The notes beneath the pieces were generated by a model that made no database searches, was not told the origin of the DNA, and was given only the letters and a program-made list of their open reading frames with translations. From Actinomycetota bacterium (lineage in GTDB: Bacteria; Actinomycetota; Acidimicrobiia; Acidimicrobiales; RAAP-2), in contig WLNI01000002.1 of assembly GCA_009699875.1 (NCBI GenBank), forward strand, positions 1 to 64,000: a DNA stretch of 64,000 nucleotides, given 5' to 3'. The position numbers and the translations under genes were made by a program. Below, piece by piece: positions 18,178-27,516 of the stretch (within the stretch, counting starts at the first letter, position 1; the number at the start of each line of letters is the position of its first letter).

Positions 18178-19659
18178 ATGTCGATACAAGAGGTAGAAGG
18201 TCCGTTCGGGGCTCCAGTTCCAGCCAGTGAGGAAGGTGCCCAGCTCGCCGCAGATGAGTTGAACCTTTTTGATGCAACGGCCGTTGCCGTCTCTTCGGTT
18301 GCCCCCGCGTATTCATTGGCCGCAACTGTCGGGCTTGTCATTGCCACAGCAGGAGTCGGGCTGTTTGCTCCTTCTGTTGTGATCTTTAGTTTCATTCCGG
18401 TCGTCTTTATCGCGTACGCCTATTTCCACATGAATCGAAAAGATCCCAACTGTGGTGCGTCCTATGCGTGGCTTTCGAAATTAGTTCGACCCTCAATGGG
18501 TTGGTTTAACGGTTGGATCCAAGTAGCTGTTTCAGTTATCTTTTGTATGGCGGCTCCGCTGCTTGCCGGCGAATATACCTTGACCTTCGCTCAGAAACAG
18601 GGCTGGATCGCTGAATCAACAGCCAACAGTTTCTGGACCGCAACGCTTGTCGGTGCAGCGTGGTTGATTTTTATTACGTTCATTTGCGTCTGTGGGATTC
18701 GCTGGACGGTGGACTTCCAATGGGTCTTGGTGATTATTGAGTACGTATGCGTGGTGGGTTTTTCGGTAGGTGGAATTATCAAAGTTATTGCCAGCCATCC
18801 CGCAGGATCAACGTCGTTCAATCTCCAGTGGTTAAACCCATTAAATATTTCGGGATTTGATGGACTCGCTGGTGGCGTCGCACTCGGGGTCTTCTTCTTC
18901 TGGGGATGGGATACGTCGGTCAACCTCAACGAAGAGACGAAGAATAAGACCCATACTCCCGGGCGGGCAGCGGTTATTTCAATGTGGCTTTTGCTCGTGG
19001 TCTATGTCATGAACTTTGTGGCAATTCAGATGCTTCTGACTCCAAAGCAAATTGCAGACAACTCTGACGACATTCTCTTCTTCTTCGGGGGCCAACTCTT
19101 TGGCTCGTGGGCTGGGTTCGTAATGATCATTGCGGTCTTAACCTCAACCGTAGCGACGACGCAGACCACACTCTTGCCTTCGGCGAGAATTGCATTATCG
19201 ATGTCACGCGACAAAGTCTTCCCGAAGTTTTTTGGGACAATTAGCCCGAAGTTTCTGACCCCTGCTATTGGGACGATGGTGTTAGCAGCGATTGCGTTCA
19301 TCGGGATGATGGTCAATGCCGGTTCGCCCACGGTGAATACCGTATTCTCAAACCTGATCTCAAATATCGGCGTGCTGGTCGCCTTCTATTACGGAGTGAC
19401 CGGCATCACCTGCGCGTGGGCGTTCCGAAAAGTCGCCTTTCAAAAAGCGAGTTTCTTGTTTATTGGAATCATTGCTCCGTTGCTGTCTGGCATCTTCTTG
19501 CTTTGCGTTGGATTCTGGGTGATCAAGACCGCAGGCTGGGCGGGCTTACCCGACATCATTATTTTGGTGGGAGGTATTCCTCTCGTTTTGATTGCTCGAT
19601 TCACGACGAAGGGTGACTTCTTCAAGGTCAAGCCAATTGCGTACAGCTCAATTGAGTAA
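18178..19659 (+). CDS. APC-family amino acid/polyamine permease
   Basis: The 493-residue transporter has about 12 transmembrane segments, the N-terminal APC signature (AVSSVAPAYSLAATVG) and a conserved FFFWGWDTSVNLNEET in the middle. GAGAGGGGA precedes the ATG. It sits between an aminobutyraldehyde dehydrogenase and alanine dehydrogenase, so uptake of putrescine or a related amine is likely (inference). Confidence 0.85.
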   Translation: MSIQEVEGPFGAPVPASEEGAQLAADELNLFDATAVAVSSVAPAYSLAATVGLVIATAGVGLFAPSVVIFSFIPVVFIAYAYFHMNRKDPNCGASYAWLSKLVRPSMGWFNGWIQVAVSVIFCMAAPLLAGEYTLTFAQKQGWIAESTANSFWTATLVGAAWLIFITFICVCGIRWTVDFQWVLVIIEYVCVVGFSVGGIIKVIASHPAGSTSFNLQWLNPLNISGFDGLAGGVALGVFFFWGWDTSVNLNEETKNKTHTPGRAAVISMWLLLVVYVMNFVAIQMLLTPKQIADNSDDILFFFGGQLFGSWAGFVMIIAVLTSTVATTQTTLLPSARIALSMSRDKVFPKFFGTISPKFLTPAIGTMVLAAIAFIGMMVNAGSPTVNTVFSNLISNIGVLVAFYYGVTGITCAWAFRKVAFQKASFLFIGIIAPLLSGIFLLCVGFWVIKTAGWAGLPDIIILVGGIPLVLIARFTTKGDFFKVKPIAYSSIE

Positions 19660-19680
19660 AACGATCAAGGAGTTCTCATC

Positions 19681-20802
19681 GTGTTAATCGGAGTCCCCAG
19701 TGAGATCAAAGACCACGAATATCGCGTCGCTATCACCCCGGGTGGAGTCAAGGAGCTCCTGAATACTGGGAATTCCGTCATCATCCAAAAAGGTGCGGGT
19801 GAGGGATCGTCAATTTCTGACGACGATTTCATTTCCCAAGGCGCCAAAATCGTTGGAAGCGCGAAAGAAATCTGGTCGCAGGCCGACATGGTGATGAAGG
19901 TCAAGGAGCCGATTGCGAGTGAATATGAGTTCTTAGGATTAAAGAAAGATCAGATTCTCTTTACGTATCTTCACCTCGCAGCTTCACTTGCCTGTACTGA
20001 AGCTCTGGTGAATTCTGGGAACACATCTATTGCCTATGAGACCGTGCGTTTGGCAAATAATTCACTTCCATTGTTGACGCCAATGAGCGAAGTCGCCGGT
20101 CGCATGGCACCTCTCATGGGCGCCTATCACTTGCGCCGATCTGTTGGTGGTCGAGGAACGCTGATCTGTGGTGTCCCGGGGGTTCCTGCGGCCAACGTTG
20201 TCGTTCTTGGAGCGGGCGTCGCTGGGATGGCGGCGGCCACCTTGGCAGTTGGGATGCAAGCGAACGTCACAATTTTTGACCGCAATCTAGAGAGACTCCG
20301 AGAAGTAGATCACCACTTTCGAGGAGAAGTCCAGACGCTGGCATCGATTCAGCACGCCATCGAAGAATCGGTCAAAGAAGCCGACATTGTGATTGGCGCG
20401 GTTCTTGTCGTTGGAGCACGGGCGCCAAAGTTGGTGACTGATGACATGGTGGCCACAATGAAGCCTGGCTCAGTCCTCGTCGATATCTCAGTGGACCAAG
20501 GGGGTTGTTTTGAATCAACTCGGCCAACGACGCACTCTGAACCAACGTTCAAAGTTCACAACTCCCTCTTTTACTGTGTGGCAAATATGCCAGGTGCCTA
20601 TCCCAATACGTCGACTCATGCGCTCGCTAACGCCACGTTGCCCTATGCCATTGAGATCTCTCGCCATGGTTGGCAGAACGCAGTACGTGCGGATCCCGCA
20701 CTGGCAGAAGGAGTCAATATCGTCAACGGGAATGTGACCTACGAGCCCGTCGCCCAAGCCCATGCAATGAATTATCGGCCCTTGGCCGATGTTCTTGACT
20801 AG
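19681..20802 (+). CDS. ald: Alanine dehydrogenase
   Basis: The 373-residue protein matches the family length and begins with the diagnostic MLIGVPSEIKDHEYRVAITP (GTG start, AAGGAG upstream). It has KVKEP, FTYLHLA, the NAD motif VLGAGVAGMAAA and the C-terminal HALANATLPYA. It interconverts L-alanine and pyruvate plus ammonia with NAD. In this operon it would recycle the alanine made by the class III aminotransferase and release the amine nitrogen as ammonium. It converges on the thiolase gene, with 3 bp between the stops. Confidence 0.95.
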   Translation: MLIGVPSEIKDHEYRVAITPGGVKELLNTGNSVIIQKGAGEGSSISDDDFISQGAKIVGSAKEIWSQADMVMKVKEPIASEYEFLGLKKDQILFTYLHLAASLACTEALVNSGNTSIAYETVRLANNSLPLLTPMSEVAGRMAPLMGAYHLRRSVGGRGTLICGVPGVPAANVVVLGAGVAGMAAATLAVGMQANVTIFDRNLERLREVDHHFRGEVQTLASIQHAIEESVKEADIVIGAVLVVGARAPKLVTDDMVATMKPGSVLVDISVDQGGCFESTRPTTHSEPTFKVHNSLFYCVANMPGAYPNTSTHALANATLPYAIEISRHGWQNAVRADPALAEGVNIVNGNVTYEPVAQAHAMNYRPLADVLD

Positions 20803-20805
20803 ACC

Positions 20806-21996
20806 TCAGTCGAGTTCAGAGCCAACAACCGAGACAAACGAGACCATCTCGCCGGGGTAACCGCCGAGGTTATGGGTCATCGCTTTTGTCGACGTGAGGC
20901 TGAGTTGACGCTCTGGTGTGGCTTCTCCTCGAAGTTGAAGCCAGCACTCAAACATCATTCGAAGCCCAGAGGCCCCGACGGGGTGACCGAAACTTTTCAA
21001 CCCACCATCGGGGTTGATCGGGAGTGCGCCATCGAGTTTGTAGTCACCATCTAAGACGTGTTGCCACGCTGTTCCTCGTTCGGCGAATCCCAAGTCCTCC
21101 ATCAGGACTAATTCGGTAGGGGTAAAGCAGTCGTGGACTTCGGCGAACGCCAACTCTTGCGCAGGATTGATAATTCCCGCTTGGGCATAGGCATCCTTGG
21201 CAGCAGTTTCACACTCTGGGAAGTGGGTGTAGTCAAAGTTGGGATCGTTGAGCCCAGAGCCTGACCCTGCGGCAAACGATAAGGCCTTGAGATAGATCGG
21301 TTTATCGGTATAGAGGTGGGCGTCTTCGGCTCGAACGACAATGGCCGCTGCGGCACCATCTGCAACACCGGCACAATCAAAGACACCGAGCTGTCCGGCG
21401 ACTCGAGGAGATTTAAGGATGGTCTCCTTGGTGACTTCTCGCTGGAACTGAGCTCGTGGGTTTCGAGCACCGTTGTAGTGATTCTTGATCGCAATCTGGG
21501 CCAAGACGTCGACCATGGTTTCTTCATCGACGCCATATTTTTTGGCATAGGCAGGCGCAACCATCGAGAACATCGCCGCTGCGGTCAACGTGCGCTGCGT
21601 CCCGTCACCTGGAGGATTCATGGCGTTGAGGCCTTGGTACCCAGAGTCTTTCGTCTTTTCCACACCGAGTGCCATCGCCACGTCGTACGCCCCTGATGCC
21701 ACGGCATACGCGGCAGCTCGGAGTGCTTCAGAACCCGTGGTGCAGTAGTTCTCGACACGAGTGACAGGCTTGCCATCAATCTGGAGTGGCCGAGCGAGGG
21801 TGATACCGCTCATGCCGCCTTGTGCAGTGCCCAACCAGTACGCATCGACATCGGCCTTGTTGATTGAACTCGCATCAAAACACTCGGTGGCGGCGTCAAT
21901 GATGAGGTCGTCGAGGCCTTTGTCCCAGTGCTCTGTGAAGGGCGTACATCCCATTGCGACAATTGCCACACGGTCCTTGATGCCATGACTCGCCAT
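20806..21996 (-). CDS. Thiolase, SCP2/acetoacetyl-CoA acetyltransferase type
   Basis: The 396-residue thiolase has nucleophilic Cys85 in VENYCTTGSEALR, EVHDCFTPTE and the GHPVGASG His loop. It belongs to the SCP2-thiolase group, whose members usually work with a DUF35 partner. The gene directly upstream encodes an HMG-CoA-synthase-like protein fused to a DUF35 OB-fold, so the two probably form a complex. AAGGAG precedes the ATG. It is the last gene of an acyl-CoA operon starting near 26509. Either acetoacetyl-CoA formation or thiolysis of a lipid intermediate is possible. Confidence 0.85.
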   Translation of the reverse strand: MASHGIKDRVAIVAMGCTPFTEHWDKGLDDLIIDAATECFDASSINKADVDAYWLGTAQGGMSGITLARPLQIDGKPVTRVENYCTTGSEALRAAAYAVASGAYDVAMALGVEKTKDSGYQGLNAMNPPGDGTQRTLTAAAMFSMVAPAYAKKYGVDEETMVDVLAQIAIKNHYNGARNPRAQFQREVTKETILKSPRVAGQLGVFDCAGVADGAAAAIVVRAEDAHLYTDKPIYLKALSFAAGSGSGLNDPNFDYTHFPECETAAKDAYAQAGIINPAQELAFAEVHDCFTPTELVLMEDLGFAERGTAWQHVLDGDYKLDGALPINPDGGLKSFGHPVGASGLRMMFECWLQLRGEATPERQLSLTSTKAMTHNLGGYPGEMVSFVSVVGSELD

Positions 21997-22005
21997 GAAG
22001 ACTCC

Positions 22006-23424
22006 TTAGGTTTCGTCGATCAAACGGACGGGACGGGCTTTCCAGAAATAATCGTGGATCCCGTCTGCGGTAAAGAGTCGACGAAAGGTCATGACCACCT
22101 GATCTCCAATGGCGATTCTTTGCGCGTCAACGTCGGTCAATTCGACGGGGAAACGTCCTCCTCCTTCAAAGTCAACAATGGCAAAGACGGTGGGAGGACT
22201 TGGGGAGTACGCCATGCGATCAATAGTGAAGGTCACGATGGTGCCAACTCGATCTGCCATCGCCACGGGCTCCATCGAGTCGACGTCCCCAGAATCTCGA
22301 GAGACACGAGCAGGCGGGAGATAGATGGTTCCGTCTCCCGGATCTTTTGATCCGACAAAGCCGAATTTCCAGTCTTCAGAGCGCCATGCGGCCGACGAAG
22401 AGACTCGAGCAGGTTCTGGCCGACGAGGAGGCTCGACGTTGACCATGTCGCGCCACGAAAGAAACTTCCCGTATGAGACTGGAGCCCCCGCTGCGAGTTG
22501 GGTGGCCACCGAAGACTCTGCGTCCACGCGAATTGCCGCATCGGTGGTCTTCAGCACGATTGCATCGGCACCGTCCGCTAAGTGGATCAGAACGATGATC
22601 GAACCCGGGGCCAACCCTTCTTCAATCGCAGCACTCAGGGCGATAAGTGGATGAGCTCCGCCGATTTGTCCTGTTTGTCCGGTGAGTTCATCTCGGAGAA
22701 TATCTTTCCCATTTGAAAGTTTGTTCCCCACGGCTTTCACTGCTCGTGCGTGGAGTCCGGTCACGATGAGCCGATCGACTTGTTCGAAGATGACACCAGC
22801 ATTCTCGAGCGCTGCCGCAAACACACTCTTTCCTAAGGCGAGGTAGCGAGTTTCACCGAATCGTTCTTCCCAGACCCTGCTTCGACGCTCGCCAGGATTC
22901 CTCCAGCGATCGAGAAACTCGTCGGTGAGTGATGCCGAACCGACGAACTCAGCGATCACTGGGTGCTCGTCAGTCCCCATTCCAAGAATCAATGCTGCTG
23001 CGCCATCTCCGCCATTTGATTCATCAGTACTTGTCGGCAAGCCATCTCGCATATCCGAACTGACGAGCAAGGTCGTCGTTGGCTGGCGGATCCCTGAGAG
23101 GAGTTGTCCCATTGATGAGCGTAGAGAGTTCCCGGTATCCCAAGCTCCAACGGATGCATCAAGACGGAGTGCTGCATGAAGCGTTGACGCATTGTTCTTG
23201 TCGCCATAGGCCGGAGTCGGAGTGGTGAATGACAAGTTGTCGATGACGATCCCATCTCGGAGCAATGGTCGTGCGGCTTCGACCCCCATCGTGGTGGTGT
23301 CTTCGTCGTGAGACGCCACGGTGCGAGCCGTCCGAGCGCCACCAGCACCAAAGAATCCACTTATCTCTTTGGTGTCAAGGCGTCGATAGGGGAGATAGAC
23401 CGATGATCGAATGATTCCCTGCAC
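22006..23424 (-). CDS. HMG-CoA synthase-like/DUF35 OB-fold fusion lacking all cysteines
   Basis: In this 472-residue fusion, residues 1 to about 335 have the thiolase fold of HMG-CoA synthase/KAS III (start GIIRSSVYLPYRRLD). Residues from about 345 form a DUF35-type segment (WKFGFVGSKDPGDGTIYLPP) plus OB fold (VGTIVTFTIDRMAYSPS). The chain contains no Cys. The catalytic Cys position reads TGNSLRSS, and the DUF35 zinc-ribbon cysteines are replaced. The synthase half is therefore probably non-catalytic and may act as a scaffold or acyl-CoA binding partner for the adjacent thiolase. The GTG start lies 7 nt after TACCAT, consistent with a leaderless transcript. Confidence 0.8.
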   Translation of the reverse strand: MQGIIRSSVYLPYRRLDTKEISGFFGAGGARTARTVASHDEDTTTMGVEAARPLLRDGIVIDNLSFTTPTPAYGDKNNASTLHAALRLDASVGAWDTGNSLRSSMGQLLSGIRQPTTTLLVSSDMRDGLPTSTDESNGGDGAAALILGMGTDEHPVIAEFVGSASLTDEFLDRWRNPGERRSRVWEERFGETRYLALGKSVFAAALENAGVIFEQVDRLIVTGLHARAVKAVGNKLSNGKDILRDELTGQTGQIGGAHPLIALSAAIEEGLAPGSIIVLIHLADGADAIVLKTTDAAIRVDAESSVATQLAAGAPVSYGKFLSWRDMVNVEPPRRPEPARVSSSAAWRSEDWKFGFVGSKDPGDGTIYLPPARVSRDSGDVDSMEPVAMADRVGTIVTFTIDRMAYSPSPPTVFAIVDFEGGGRFPVELTDVDAQRIAIGDQVVMTFRRLFTADGIHDYFWKARPVRLIDET

Positions 23425-23487
23425 GACTGCGATGGTATCGCTCCTCCCTTCGGGTTTCGGCGCTGTCGCAAAGTTCGTGGGTTTCCC

Positions 23488-23739
23488 TTAGGGTTCTTCG
23501 ACTTTCAGCGGACCCTGGAGTGGGGGAAAGGGGCAGTGCCGACACCCCCGTTCGCAACACCACCCTCTCTCGAGGAGCGCTGCAGAGGTAAAGACCATCA
23601 AACCCGTTGTTGGATCTCGATAGGTAGGAGTTGATGATCGGACTGCTTCGCCATGGGCCGCAATAATGAGATCAAAGTCGTGGCGAGCAGAGTCGAGTCG
23701 TTCGGGCCGCGGGATGAGCGGTGGATCAGAACTACTCAC
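23488..23739 (-). CDS. DUF5522 family small cysteine-rich protein
   Basis: This 83-residue protein carries the DUF5522 signature: a GLMVFTSAALLERGWCC segment followed by C-R-H-C-P, giving a C-C-x3-C-x2-C cluster suited to metal binding. The function is unknown. The start overlaps the acyl-CoA synthetase stop by 4 nt, so it is part of that operon. Small proteins of this family are common in actinobacteria and Bacteroidetes. Confidence 0.8.
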   Translation of the reverse strand: MSSSDPPLIPRPERLDSARHDFDLIIAAHGEAVRSSTPTYRDPTTGLMVFTSAALLERGWCCERGCRHCPFPPLQGPLKVEEP

Positions 23740-25379
23740 GTTTTGGGTTCTGAGCGAGCGCGTTCGAGGCGTTCGTTTAATTTCGAGCTTGTTTCAATGT
23801 CGAGGAGGTGAAACGAGTTTTCTCGGGCTGGCCGATACCAAACGACATCGTCGCACTGCCACGCTTCATTTCGTAGCCTGACCTTGGTCATCTTTCCCGT
23901 TGCTGTTTCATCAATCTTTTCCATCACCCTGAGGAAAGAAGGTGTCCACTTTGTTCCGAAGTCATCTTGGTCGAGAATCCAGGTTTGAAAAGAATCTGGG
24001 TCAAACTCAGAAGAATCTCGCAGCTCCACTGCGGCCATGACAAGGTCACCCGCACCGGCGTCAAAGTCGGGAACGGGGTAAATGGCGACATTAGCAAAAG
24101 GGCCGTAACGGGCCAGGACATTTTCGATTGGTGTCGCCGCCATATTCTCTGAGTCCACCCGAAGCCAGTCGCCACTTCGACCAGCAAAAAAGAAGAATCC
24201 TTCTGCGTCTCGATAGGCGAGATCGCCACTCCAATACCACCCATCTCGAGAGCGAGAATTCCCTGCTTGATCGTCCTTGTAGTACCCCTCAAATTTTCCA
24301 ACACCGGATCGGTTCACCAATTCTCCGATGGCATCGTTCCCATTAAGGAGAGCCCCTCCTTTATCAAAGACTGCTCGTTTCTTCTCTTCACCTGAGTCTG
24401 GGTCAACAACCGCAATATCAAGACCAGGAAGTGCAGGACCGAGCGCACCCCTCGGCGTGTCGGGAGTGGCTGAAATACTCATACCTCCCTCACTCGATCC
24501 GTAGCCTTCGATGAGGCGACAGCCAAAGCGTCGTTTAAAGGCCACTCGATCGGTCGAAGAAGCTTCGGTCCCAAAGCCTCGAGTCAGCGTGTTGTCAAGG
24601 TCATGATCACTAGAAGGGGTCGCAAGAATATAGGAGATGGCTTTTCCAACATAGGTAAAAATGGTGGCCTGAAAATGGCGAACGTCATCGATGAAACCTG
24701 AGGCACTAAAGCGCGGAGGAAGCGCAATGGCTGCCCCGACGTAGAGAGCAGGAGCAACAAGGGCCATGAGGGCGTTGCCATGGAAGAGCGGCATCGGGCA
24801 GTAGCAGACATCCTCTTGGACGTAGCCATAGCCAGCAGATGCCGTCAGAGCGATACTCGTGAGTCTTCCCTGGGTGCAGCGGACCGCTTTCGGCGTTCCA
24901 GTCGTCCCGGACGTGAAGAGCAGAAGAAGAAGATCTGATTCAACGGCGTCGCCTCCCCACTCGGCGACGCCATGTGCGAGAGCGGCGTCGTTCGAGCCTT
25001 GCTCGTCAAAGACTCGAGAGGCTTCAACACCATGGTCGAGACCATCAAGCATCTCGAACCCCTCGTCATCACAGATGAGGAGTTGGCAATCAGTGCTTTG
25101 AATGTCGAGTGCGAGCGATGCTCCTCGTCTTGTTGGATTGATTCCAACCACCGTCCATCGGGCCAATGCCGCCGCAAAAAGCCAGATGAGATAGTCATTC
25201 CCGTTCGGCAACAAGATGCCGAGATGGGGTGGTCCATCTTGACGCATCGACCTGAGCCACCCAGCTCGAATTGCCGCACGCTCAACAACCTCGCCCCACG
25301 TGAGGCGATGATTGGTATCGAGGAGTCCCTGGCGTTCATCACCTTTTCGGGCAAGAAGCAGTTCGGCGATCGTGGTCAC
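23736..25379 (-). CDS. AMP-forming acyl-CoA synthetase, FadD-like
   Basis: The 547-residue ANL-superfamily enzyme has the P-loop LLFTSGTTGTPKAVRC, the A5 motif GYGSSEGG, the hinge region GRSGDWLRVDSENM and a C-terminal catalytic Lys in ATGKMTKVRL. It activates a carboxylic acid through an acyl-adenylate to the CoA thioester. The GTG start overlaps the upstream hydroxyacid oxidase stop by 4 nt. With the thiolase downstream it suggests a lipid- or branched-acid-degrading operon. Chain length is not predictable. Confidence 0.9.
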   Translation of the reverse strand: MTTIAELLLARKGDERQGLLDTNHRLTWGEVVERAAIRAGWLRSMRQDGPPHLGILLPNGNDYLIWLFAAALARWTVVGINPTRRGASLALDIQSTDCQLLICDDEGFEMLDGLDHGVEASRVFDEQGSNDAALAHGVAEWGGDAVESDLLLLLFTSGTTGTPKAVRCTQGRLTSIALTASAGYGYVQEDVCYCPMPLFHGNALMALVAPALYVGAAIALPPRFSASGFIDDVRHFQATIFTYVGKAISYILATPSSDHDLDNTLTRGFGTEASSTDRVAFKRRFGCRLIEGYGSSEGGMSISATPDTPRGALGPALPGLDIAVVDPDSGEEKKRAVFDKGGALLNGNDAIGELVNRSGVGKFEGYYKDDQAGNSRSRDGWYWSGDLAYRDAEGFFFFAGRSGDWLRVDSENMAATPIENVLARYGPFANVAIYPVPDFDAGAGDLVMAAVELRDSSEFDPDSFQTWILDQDDFGTKWTPSFLRVMEKIDETATGKMTKVRLRNEAWQCDDVVWYRPARENSFHLLDIETSSKLNERLERARSEPKT

Positions 25380-26509
25380 GTCGAAGTGGGAACACGTTGA
25401 GTAAATGAGGCGTCGATTTCATCGATGGAACGCACGCCACAGAGAGCCATGGTCCTTCTGAGCTCGTGGGTAAACCACTCCAATAAGCCAGTGACGCCGT
25501 CTTGCCCACCCGCAGCGAGGGCCCAAAGTACGGGTCGGCCGATAAGGACAGCGTTCGCACCGAGTGAGAGTGCCTTCATGACATCGCTCGGGCGACGGAC
25601 GCCGCCGTCAACAAACACCTCTGCACGACCAGCGACCGCTTCGACCACGGAAGGCAACACGGTGGCAGTTGCCGGAGCATCGTCAAGTTGGCGACCGCCA
25701 TGATTGGAAACAACAATCCCCGAGGCTCCAGCGGAAAGTGAACTCACCGCGTCGCTGCCGCGAGCGACACCCTTGACGAGAACCGGGAGATCAGTAAGGC
25801 CCGCAAGCCACGACACGTCGTCAAAGGTGATGGAAGGATCAAACTCTTGGCTCACGACGGCCATGAATCCGTCACGCTGAGCTCGAGCAGCGGAAGCATT
25901 TGCCAGATTTGGAAGTTCAAGATCATCAGGGAGATGAACGCCCCCTCGGATCTCGTGGGAGCGCAATCCTGAGACAGGTGCATCGACCGTGAGGACGAGA
26001 GCTTTGTAGCCAGACTCCGCAACTTGTTCGACCATGGCTTTGGTGCGGGCCCGATCTTTCAAGATATAGATCTGCATCCATTGAGGAGCGCCTTGACCGG
26101 CACTCGCAACGTCTTGGAGCGGGGTGCTTGAAAGAGAGGAGAGCGTCATGACGGTGCCACTGAGTGCAGCGGCACGAGCAGTGGCGAGCTCGCCTTCGAG
26201 AGACGCAAGCCGCTGAACGGCGGTCGGAGCAATGATGACGGGCACCATGACCTCTTCGCCCAAGACCGTGGTCGTGGTCGAGATCTCGGAGACATCAACT
26301 AAGACCTTTGGGACAAGGTGGTAGCGCTGCCACGCAGAGGTATTCTCCGTGAGAAGGCGACCTTCCTCTGCCCCTCCTGAGTAGTAGGCATACGCCATTT
26401 CCCCGAGTGCCCCTCGAGCAGAAGCTTCAAGCGCCACGAGGTCCATATCTTTGGGTGCGAGAACTGGTCCTGCGCCTAGGGTGTACGCACTGGGTGGGTA
26501 GGGAGCCAT
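25376..26509 (-). CDS. FMN-dependent alpha-hydroxy-acid oxidase
   Basis: The 377-residue TIM-barrel flavoprotein of the glycolate/lactate oxidase family has the FMN-site segment AYYSGGAEEGRLL, the active-site His-Gly-Gly-Arg in VSNHGGRQLDDAPAT and the phosphate site FVDGGVRRPSDVMKA...LIGRP. The ATG at 26509 is chosen because longer in-frame starts up to 26632 run into the divergent oxidoreductase gene and add an unlikely Arg/Thr-rich tail. It is the first gene of the operon leading to the acyl-CoA synthetase. It would oxidise a 2-hydroxy acid to a 2-oxo acid with oxygen. Confidence 0.9.
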   Translation of the reverse strand: MAPYPPSAYTLGAGPVLAPKDMDLVALEASARGALGEMAYAYYSGGAEEGRLLTENTSAWQRYHLVPKVLVDVSEISTTTTVLGEEVMVPVIIAPTAVQRLASLEGELATARAAALSGTVMTLSSLSSTPLQDVASAGQGAPQWMQIYILKDRARTKAMVEQVAESGYKALVLTVDAPVSGLRSHEIRGGVHLPDDLELPNLANASAARAQRDGFMAVVSQEFDPSITFDDVSWLAGLTDLPVLVKGVARGSDAVSSLSAGASGIVVSNHGGRQLDDAPATATVLPSVVEAVAGRAEVFVDGGVRRPSDVMKALSLGANAVLIGRPVLWALAAGGQDGVTGLLEWFTHELRRTMALCGVRSIDEIDASFTQRVPTST

Positions 26510-26574
26510 TGGTCGAATCGTAGGCCGAGAAGGATGGCTTGTGCGAGTTCGAAACGAGACGAGAGGAACTGAAC

Positions 26575-27450
26575 ATGCGGTTTTCATATGCCGAGTCAAT
26601 GATTGATCCAACGTTTTATCCAGAATTGGCAATGACCGCAGAAGCGGCAGGCTTCGACTCGATGGTCATCCCAGACAGCATCTGTTATCCGAGGGAGTCC
26701 GATTCGGTCTATCCCTTTAATCCAGATGGATCTCGAGAGTTCCTCGAGGACAAGCCATTTCTCGAACCGTTTAGTTTGATTCCGGCGCTTGGAGCGGTCA
26801 CGTCGACGCTGCGATTTGTCACGTTTGTTCTCAAGCTTCCGATTCGACATCCCGTCCTCGTCGCGAAACAAGCGACCTCGGTAGCGGTTCTCACGAACAA
26901 CAGATTGGGTCTCGGCGTGGGGACATCTCCCTGGCGCGAGGACTACGAGATCATGGACGTCCCGTGGGAGCGTCGAGGAAAACGAATGGATGAATCGATG
27001 GAGGTCTTGCGTGGCGTGATGTCGGGTGATTTCTATGAATTTCATGGCGAGATCTACGACGTGGCATCCATGAAAATGTCGCCTGTTCCCTCGATGCCTA
27101 TTCCTCTGTTGGTCGGTGGCCACGGCGAGCCAGCGCTCCGGCGAGCAGCCGTTCTTGGGGATGGGTGGCTCCATGGAGGGGGCGATCTTTCAGAGCTCCC
27201 CAAAATGATCCAGCGTCTCGGTGAGTTACGTGTCGAACACGGGACTGAGAAGAAACCATTCGAGATCCATGTGATTTCAACCGATGCCTATAGCGCAGAG
27301 GGAATTGCTCGGCTTGAAGCCGAAGGAGTCACTGACGTCATCGTCGGATTTCGCTGGCCCTATACGGTTGGGCCCGATACGGAGTCACTCGGGGTAAAGA
27401 CTGATGCGCTAAAACGCTTCAGCGATGACGTTATTTCGAAGGTACGTTGA
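26575..27450 (+). CDS. LLM-class (F420-type) oxidoreductase
   Basis: This is a 291-residue luciferase-like monooxygenase fold. It has an N-terminal strand MRFSYAESMIDP, the conserved LGLGVGTSPWREDYEIMDVPWERRGKRMDESMEVLR and P-x-P-x-L-V-G-G-H-G near the middle. Actinobacterial members mostly use coenzyme F420, so hydride transfer with F420 is likely, though FMN is not excluded. The ATG at 26575 is preceded by GAGAGGAAC; an in-frame start at 26539 is less likely. It is divergent from the hydroxy-acid oxidase operon. Substrate unknown. Confidence 0.85.
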   Translation: MRFSYAESMIDPTFYPELAMTAEAAGFDSMVIPDSICYPRESDSVYPFNPDGSREFLEDKPFLEPFSLIPALGAVTSTLRFVTFVLKLPIRHPVLVAKQATSVAVLTNNRLGLGVGTSPWREDYEIMDVPWERRGKRMDESMEVLRGVMSGDFYEFHGEIYDVASMKMSPVPSMPIPLLVGGHGEPALRRAAVLGDGWLHGGGDLSELPKMIQRLGELRVEHGTEKKPFEIHVISTDAYSAEGIARLEAEGVTDVIVGFRWPYTVGPDTESLGVKTDALKRFSDDVISKVR

Positions 27451-27516
27451 AGGAATCGTTCTATCAAAAACAATAAATCGTCAAGATAAACATGAAACGA
27501 GACGCAAGGAGCACCT

